Assembly: GCA_028702675.1 (NCBI GenBank)
Contig: JAQVOJ010000021.1
Location: 1 to 34,455, forward strand
Source of the DNA: Bacteroidales bacterium
Lineage (GTDB): Bacteria; Bacteroidota; Bacteroidia; Bacteroidales; ML635J-15
DNA length: 34,455 bases
Direction of reading: 5' to 3'
Shown here in pieces: positions 29,792-34,455 of this stretch. How positions within the stretch are numbered: the first letter of the stretch is position 1; every line of letters begins with the position of its first letter. Below the pieces are notes generated by a model. It searched no databases, was not told where the DNA came from, and saw nothing but the letters and a program-made list of their open reading frames with translations. Position numbers and translations under genes: made by a program.

Positions 29792-30742
29792 ATGTTTACA
29801 AACAAAGGAAATACAGCAACTAAAATTGGTTTTAGAGAAGGATTAGTAGAAATTGCTTCCGAGAATAAAAATGTCTTAGGTTTAGGGGCTGATATAACTT
29901 CGTCGGTTGGCATGGATTTATTTGCAAAAAAATTTCCGGAACGCTTTTTTTCTTTCGGAATTGCCGAGCAAAATATTGCTGCTGTTGCTGCAGGCATGGC
30001 ATTAAGCGATAAAATTCCTTTTTTCTCAACTTATGGAGTTTTTGCTACACTCCGATGTGCCGATCAAATAAGAATTTCTATTTGTTATAATAATGTTCCC
30101 GTTAAAATTGGAGGTGCTCATGCAGGAATTTCTGTAGGTCCAGACGGAGCAACCCATCAAGCTCTTGAAGACATTTCCATAATGCGAACCTTACCCAATA
30201 TGACCGTACTGTCACCTTGTGATGCAAACCAAACAAAAATAGCAACCATAGCTTCAGTTAAACAAGTAAATGGCCCCTGCTACATAAGATTTGGCAGAGC
30301 AGAATTTCCTAATTTTACAGACGAAAACTTAGAATTCATTGTAGGAAAAGGACAAGTTTTAAAAAAAGGCTCAGATGTTTCAATAATTGCTACCGGACAT
30401 ATGGTTTGGGAAGCACTTGAAGCGGCAAAATTTTTAAAAAACAAATCAATAAACGCGCAAGTAATTAATATTCACACTATTAAACCTATTGATAAAGAAC
30501 TCATTATTGAAGCGGCAAAAAAAACAGGAGCTATAGTTACAGCCGAAGAACATCAAATTTACGGCGGATTGGGTAGTGCTGTTGCAGAAATATTGAGCCA
30601 ATATTATCCCGTACCAATGCGAATAGTGGGAATGCCTGATTGTTTTGGAGAATCCGGAAAACCTAATGAACTTATGAATAAATACGGTTTAACCGCAAAA
30701 AATATTGTTCAAAATGTAATGGATTTGGTCCATCCGCTCTAA
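29792..30742 (+). CDS. Transketolase C-terminal subunit (pyrimidine-binding and C-terminal domains)
   Basis: Pyr domain (FSFGIAEQNIAAVAAGMALSDKIPFFSTYGVFATLRCADQIR) plus C-terminal domain; the TPP-binding N-terminal half is absent. Likely start is ATG at 29792. Confidence 0.92.
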   Translation: MFTNKGNTATKIGFREGLVEIASENKNVLGLGADITSSVGMDLFAKKFPERFFSFGIAEQNIAAVAAGMALSDKIPFFSTYGVFATLRCADQIRISICYNNVPVKIGGAHAGISVGPDGATHQALEDISIMRTLPNMTVLSPCDANQTKIATIASVKQVNGPCYIRFGRAEFPNFTDENLEFIVGKGQVLKKGSDVSIIATGHMVWEALEAAKFLKNKSINAQVINIHTIKPIDKELIIEAAKKTGAIVTAEEHQIYGGLGSAVAEILSQYYPVPMRIVGMPDCFGESGKPNELMNKYGLTAKNIVQNVMDLVHPL

Positions 30743-30752
30743 TTCTTATGAA

Positions 30753-31529
30753 ATGATTAATAAAAAAGAGCTTATTTATATGAATATTATTCTAATTACA
30801 ATTCTTTCAATATTTTACTCGTGCAATAATAGTATCAGTAATTATTACCTTACTCCTATATCAATGAATTTTTTTGAAAGGAACACTTCAGTTCTAAGTA
30901 AAAACATTCTTACAGGAAAAGAAAACCCTAATACTATACAATACTTTGTAAAGGTAAAATCAGAATACTGCTTATATGGAGAACAATATTTACATAAACA
31001 AGCATACAATGCATATATTGATATGTATAAGCATGCACAAGAAGAAGGTATTGAATTAAAAATACTTTCTTCGCACCGAACATATTACACTCAAAACTGG
31101 CTTTGGGAAACTAATTGGGAAAAAAACAGAAATAAATTTACCACCGATAGTGCATGCGTAAAAAATATGTTAGATTATTTATCAATACCAGGAACTTCGC
31201 GTCACCATTGGGGAACAGATATAGATATATTAAGTGTTTCACCAGAATATTTTACATACGGAAAGGGTATAGAAGCATTAAATTGGCTAAATAAAAACGC
31301 AAAAACTTATGGATATTATCTAAGTTACACACCTAATAGAGAAATTGGTTATAATTATGAACCATGGCACTGGTCTTATGCTCCCTTGTCAAGAAAATAT
31401 CTTAAACAATATATTGAAACAATCACAATTGAAGATTTAGGCAATATCAAAGGAATAAGCACAGTACATTTTAATGAAATAATAAATGAATATGTTTTAG
31501 GAATTAATCCTGAATTATTACCATCCTAA
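30753..31529 (+). CDS. M15 family (VanY-type) D-alanyl-D-alanine carboxypeptidase, lipoprotein
   Basis: Lipobox-like FYSC; SSHRTYYTQ, PGTSRHHWGTDIDI and EPWHWSY are VanY zinc-peptidase motifs. An alternative start exists at 30780. Confidence 0.88.
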   Translation: MINKKELIYMNIILITILSIFYSCNNSISNYYLTPISMNFFERNTSVLSKNILTGKENPNTIQYFVKVKSEYCLYGEQYLHKQAYNAYIDMYKHAQEEGIELKILSSHRTYYTQNWLWETNWEKNRNKFTTDSACVKNMLDYLSIPGTSRHHWGTDIDILSVSPEYFTYGKGIEALNWLNKNAKTYGYYLSYTPNREIGYNYEPWHWSYAPLSRKYLKQYIETITIEDLGNIKGISTVHFNEIINEYVLGINPELLPS

Positions 31530-31537
31530 TTTGTAGA

Positions 31538-34423
31538 TTAATTTGTTAAAATTACTGCAATTCGTTTTTTTCCATCCATTTTAATAGTTAAAGAATTGTC
31601 AAAACATACATGCGTAAAATACTCGTTTTTATTAACAAGATTATTAGTCTTTAACTTATCCCATCTAACAAATTCCAACTCTGATTCTCTTTTGATACTA
31701 AAATACCCTACATTCATTGAAGTAACATTATGGAAAAAATGAGAACCCGATGAAGGATCTAAAGGAAAATCTTCAAATCCTAATTCTACAATTACTTTGG
31801 CATTAGATATTTGAGGCCAATTAACAGGAATTCCGATATACTTATCTCTTGTTCCCCAACGTCCGGGTCCAATTAATACATACTTTTTATTATCCTCAAT
31901 CATTTTTTTATTAATTGCTTCTATTTCTTCTGCCATTTTTTCGGTTTTTGATTTATCAAAATCTTTGGGGTCAATAAAAATAACATCAAAAACCTCTTCA
32001 ATAACACCATTTCCCATGGCTTTTTCGGTTTTGAGCAATATTTTATCATTATCAATTTCATCCAAATTTATTTCATAATCGCTCGCACTTCCAATTAGTG
32101 GCTTAATCTGAAGCAAATACATGGAAGTTTTATTCTCATCGTCTTTGTTAAGGTCAACAGCAAATTCAATTTCTACGGGCGATCCCATAGCTTCTTTAAC
32201 AATATTAAGAATTTTCTCTAGTGCTTCGGGTATCGGAGAATAATTAAACTTTAAAATGTTTGCAAAATTTACAATACGAGGTCCGGACTCTGACAATCCT
32301 GGTATAACCCTTTCGTTCTGAGCATCATAAACCGAAGCACAATGTTTTAGTGTCCCGTGTTTTTCAGCATCCCAAATTTCTTTTTTAATTAAGCCGGCTT
32401 CTTCGCCATCGAGTAAATCTACATCTTTTTTATTCATATCAACAGCATAAAAATACAGTTGTGAATCTTTATACTGATCTTTAAGACTTGCAATATCTAT
32501 TTTGGGGTATTTAGGACAAAATCTGTATGCTTTTTCACCTTCAACCACATAACACCCCAATCCAATAGCCATTATAGCATAACCGTCTTCAGGTTCCATG
32601 TATGCTACAGGATAATAATTATATGACTGAGCAACACCACTTATGTGTGGATAATAAGTATCATCAAATCTGTTTCCTACTACCTCCTGAACTACTACTC
32701 CCATTTTTTCAGAATCAAGCTTATAATTAATAGCATCAATATACCCTCTAGCTTTTGGTGAAAACAGCGAAGCATAAACAAGTTTAATAGCATCCATAAA
32801 TTGTTCAAGCCTAATATCAAAATCGGGATGATTGTTGGGAATCAAATAGGTTTCAAATATACCGCTAAATGGTTGATATAAACTATCTTCGAGTAAACTT
32901 GACGATCTAATTGCCAATGGTTTTCTAAAATTTTCGAGAACAATTTTTAATTGACGCTTAAGACTTCTTGGTAAAACTGAATCTTTAAATTTTTTTCTTA
33001 ATTCGGAATAATCAATTTCATCGCAAGAATAATACTCTTTTAACCCGTTTTCTTCCATAAATTCATCGAAAACATCAACCCCAATAATTGTTGTTCGAGG
33101 AGTTTTAATATTAATACCCGGGACTAAACTATTAAAATCAAAATTATATATTAAGGTATTAATAAAGGCTACTCCTCGCCCTTTACCTCCCATTGCACCT
33201 GTACCCATTTGTGCAATATTTCTCTCATCAATTAGTATAGATTCTTCGAAAGGCAATAATCGTCCTTTTTGAGCAATTACTTTAAATTTTTGGATAGTTT
33301 TAATCAAAAACTCACGTAGGTCCGAAACAGAATTAAAATCTTCTAATTTATAGGGATTTAGAACTTTAGCTAAATTTATCTCACCACGAGCCATTAACCA
33401 CATCGAAAAATGATTTCTGCTACTGTGATACATTAATGAATCGTCTGAAATTACTTTACAATAATTCTCGAAAGATTTTAAATCTTTGGCTACTGCTAAT
33501 TGCTGCCCGTCTTTATCTCGAAACACAAAATTTCCAAAACCAACAAAATGATTAATAAAAGTTCTTATTTGTTCTTCATAATTATCAGAGTTTTTGTTAA
33601 TAAAAGCTTGATTACGTTTAAAAGCATTTTCAACTTCTGAAGATTGAATACAAACAGGAATTTCAACTATTTCTGATTTAACAAAATCAATCAAATCATA
33701 ACCGGCTCTTTCATTAAGTATCCCGTTTTTAGGATATTTTAAATCTGTAATTACACATTGTAAATATTCTTTATATTGCTTTATCAAAACTTGAGCATCT
33801 TCGTAGTTATTAGCCAATAAAATTTTGGGTCTTGCTCTAAGTCGGAGCAGTCTATATAATTCGTCTGTTTTAACATCATCAATAATTCTCCGTGTTTGTT
33901 CCATTACTACTTTATATAATAATGGAAGAAGTCTGGAATAAAACTTTGCATTATCTTCAACAAGTAAAATTACCCTAACCATTCCCACTTTAGTATCGTT
34001 CCTAACATTTATCTTGTCTTCAACCATTTTAATCATTGCAAAAAAGATACTCGAATCGCCATTCCATACAAATATTTGGTCAACACTAGTAGGCTTATTC
34101 TCCTCATATATAGCTATATCGCTATTATTATTAAGTAAGAAAAAAACAGGTATATACGGAAATTTATCTTTAACCATTTCGCTCATTTGCTGAGGCGTAT
34201 TTTTATCAATCCCTACAACAAATATTATCATATCATATTGTTTAGAATTTATTTGTTGTTTTACCTCTTCCATTGTAGAAGAACCGGTAATTCGGGGAGT
34301 ATATGTTAAATTCAATTGTCGATATTCACCAAGAACATTTTCGGCAAAACGCCCCTCTCGCTCGATGCTGTATGCATCGTATAAGGTACCAACAAGTAAA
34401 ATTTCTTTTACTTTAAAAGGCAT
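31538..34423 (-). CDS. REC-like domain(s) fused to a PPDK/PEP-synthase-type ATP-grasp domain
   Basis: 961 aa. N-terminal REC-like segments (VRVILLVEDNAKFYSRLLP...CVITDLKYPKNG), then PPDK ATP-grasp motifs (GGKGRGVAFINTL, LAIRSSSLLEDSLYQPFSGIFETY, LLQIKPL). No phospho-His or PEP-binding domain was recognised. Confidence 0.8.
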   Translation of the reverse strand: MPFKVKEILLVGTLYDAYSIEREGRFAENVLGEYRQLNLTYTPRITGSSTMEEVKQQINSKQYDMIIFVVGIDKNTPQQMSEMVKDKFPYIPVFFLLNNNSDIAIYEENKPTSVDQIFVWNGDSSIFFAMIKMVEDKINVRNDTKVGMVRVILLVEDNAKFYSRLLPLLYKVVMEQTRRIIDDVKTDELYRLLRLRARPKILLANNYEDAQVLIKQYKEYLQCVITDLKYPKNGILNERAGYDLIDFVKSEIVEIPVCIQSSEVENAFKRNQAFINKNSDNYEEQIRTFINHFVGFGNFVFRDKDGQQLAVAKDLKSFENYCKVISDDSLMYHSSRNHFSMWLMARGEINLAKVLNPYKLEDFNSVSDLREFLIKTIQKFKVIAQKGRLLPFEESILIDERNIAQMGTGAMGGKGRGVAFINTLIYNFDFNSLVPGINIKTPRTTIIGVDVFDEFMEENGLKEYYSCDEIDYSELRKKFKDSVLPRSLKRQLKIVLENFRKPLAIRSSSLLEDSLYQPFSGIFETYLIPNNHPDFDIRLEQFMDAIKLVYASLFSPKARGYIDAINYKLDSEKMGVVVQEVVGNRFDDTYYPHISGVAQSYNYYPVAYMEPEDGYAIMAIGLGCYVVEGEKAYRFCPKYPKIDIASLKDQYKDSQLYFYAVDMNKKDVDLLDGEEAGLIKKEIWDAEKHGTLKHCASVYDAQNERVIPGLSESGPRIVNFANILKFNYSPIPEALEKILNIVKEAMGSPVEIEFAVDLNKDDENKTSMYLLQIKPLIGSASDYEINLDEIDNDKILLKTEKAMGNGVIEEVFDVIFIDPKDFDKSKTEKMAEEIEAINKKMIEDNKKYVLIGPGRWGTRDKYIGIPVNWPQISNAKVIVELGFEDFPLDPSSGSHFFHNVTSMNVGYFSIKRESELEFVRWDKLKTNNLVNKNEYFTHVCFDNSLTIKMDGKKRIAVILTN

Positions 34424-34455
34424 TAAATCATGATAAATGTCTCTTGAATAATTAT

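Noticed and set aside
31538-34423. REC-PPDK gene as a truncated pseudogene
   Set aside because: The frame is intact with a clear start and stop and a conserved-looking C-terminal block, so missing domains look like architecture rather than decay.

Overview
The window appears to be a Bacteroidota (Bacteroidales-like) chromosomal region. The support is the AT-rich sequence, TTTG-N19/20-TAnnTTTG promoters, a T9SS-type PorV/PorQ plus C25-peptidase pair, and an IPExxxVDY-type gene. I found no phage, IS element, CRISPR array or rRNA. Most genes are housekeeping: tRNA-His, purS, pssA, porV/Q-like, C25 peptidase (PorU-like), AEC transporter, lipoprotein, rnr, ald, ileS, dksA-like, lspA, purN, acpP-fabF-rnc, flippase, mnmG, ade, dtd, deoC, polyprenyl synthase, queD, an orphan C-terminal half-transketolase, an M15 peptidase, and a REC + PPDK-ATP-grasp fusion. 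The strongest unexplained structure is at 229-410, between tRNA-His and a consensus-perfect promoter. It is a tandem array of three ~62-bp units, each copying the 5' portion of the tRNA (acceptor 5' strand plus D-arm) with a GC-rich palindrome replacing part of the D-loop. The array is probably transcribed as the pre-tRNA leader. The second notable signal is a pair of near-consensus parS-like (ParB-binding) sites in the intergenic gaps on either side of ade, just downstream of mnmG. Product calls come from motif and family recognition without database searches.
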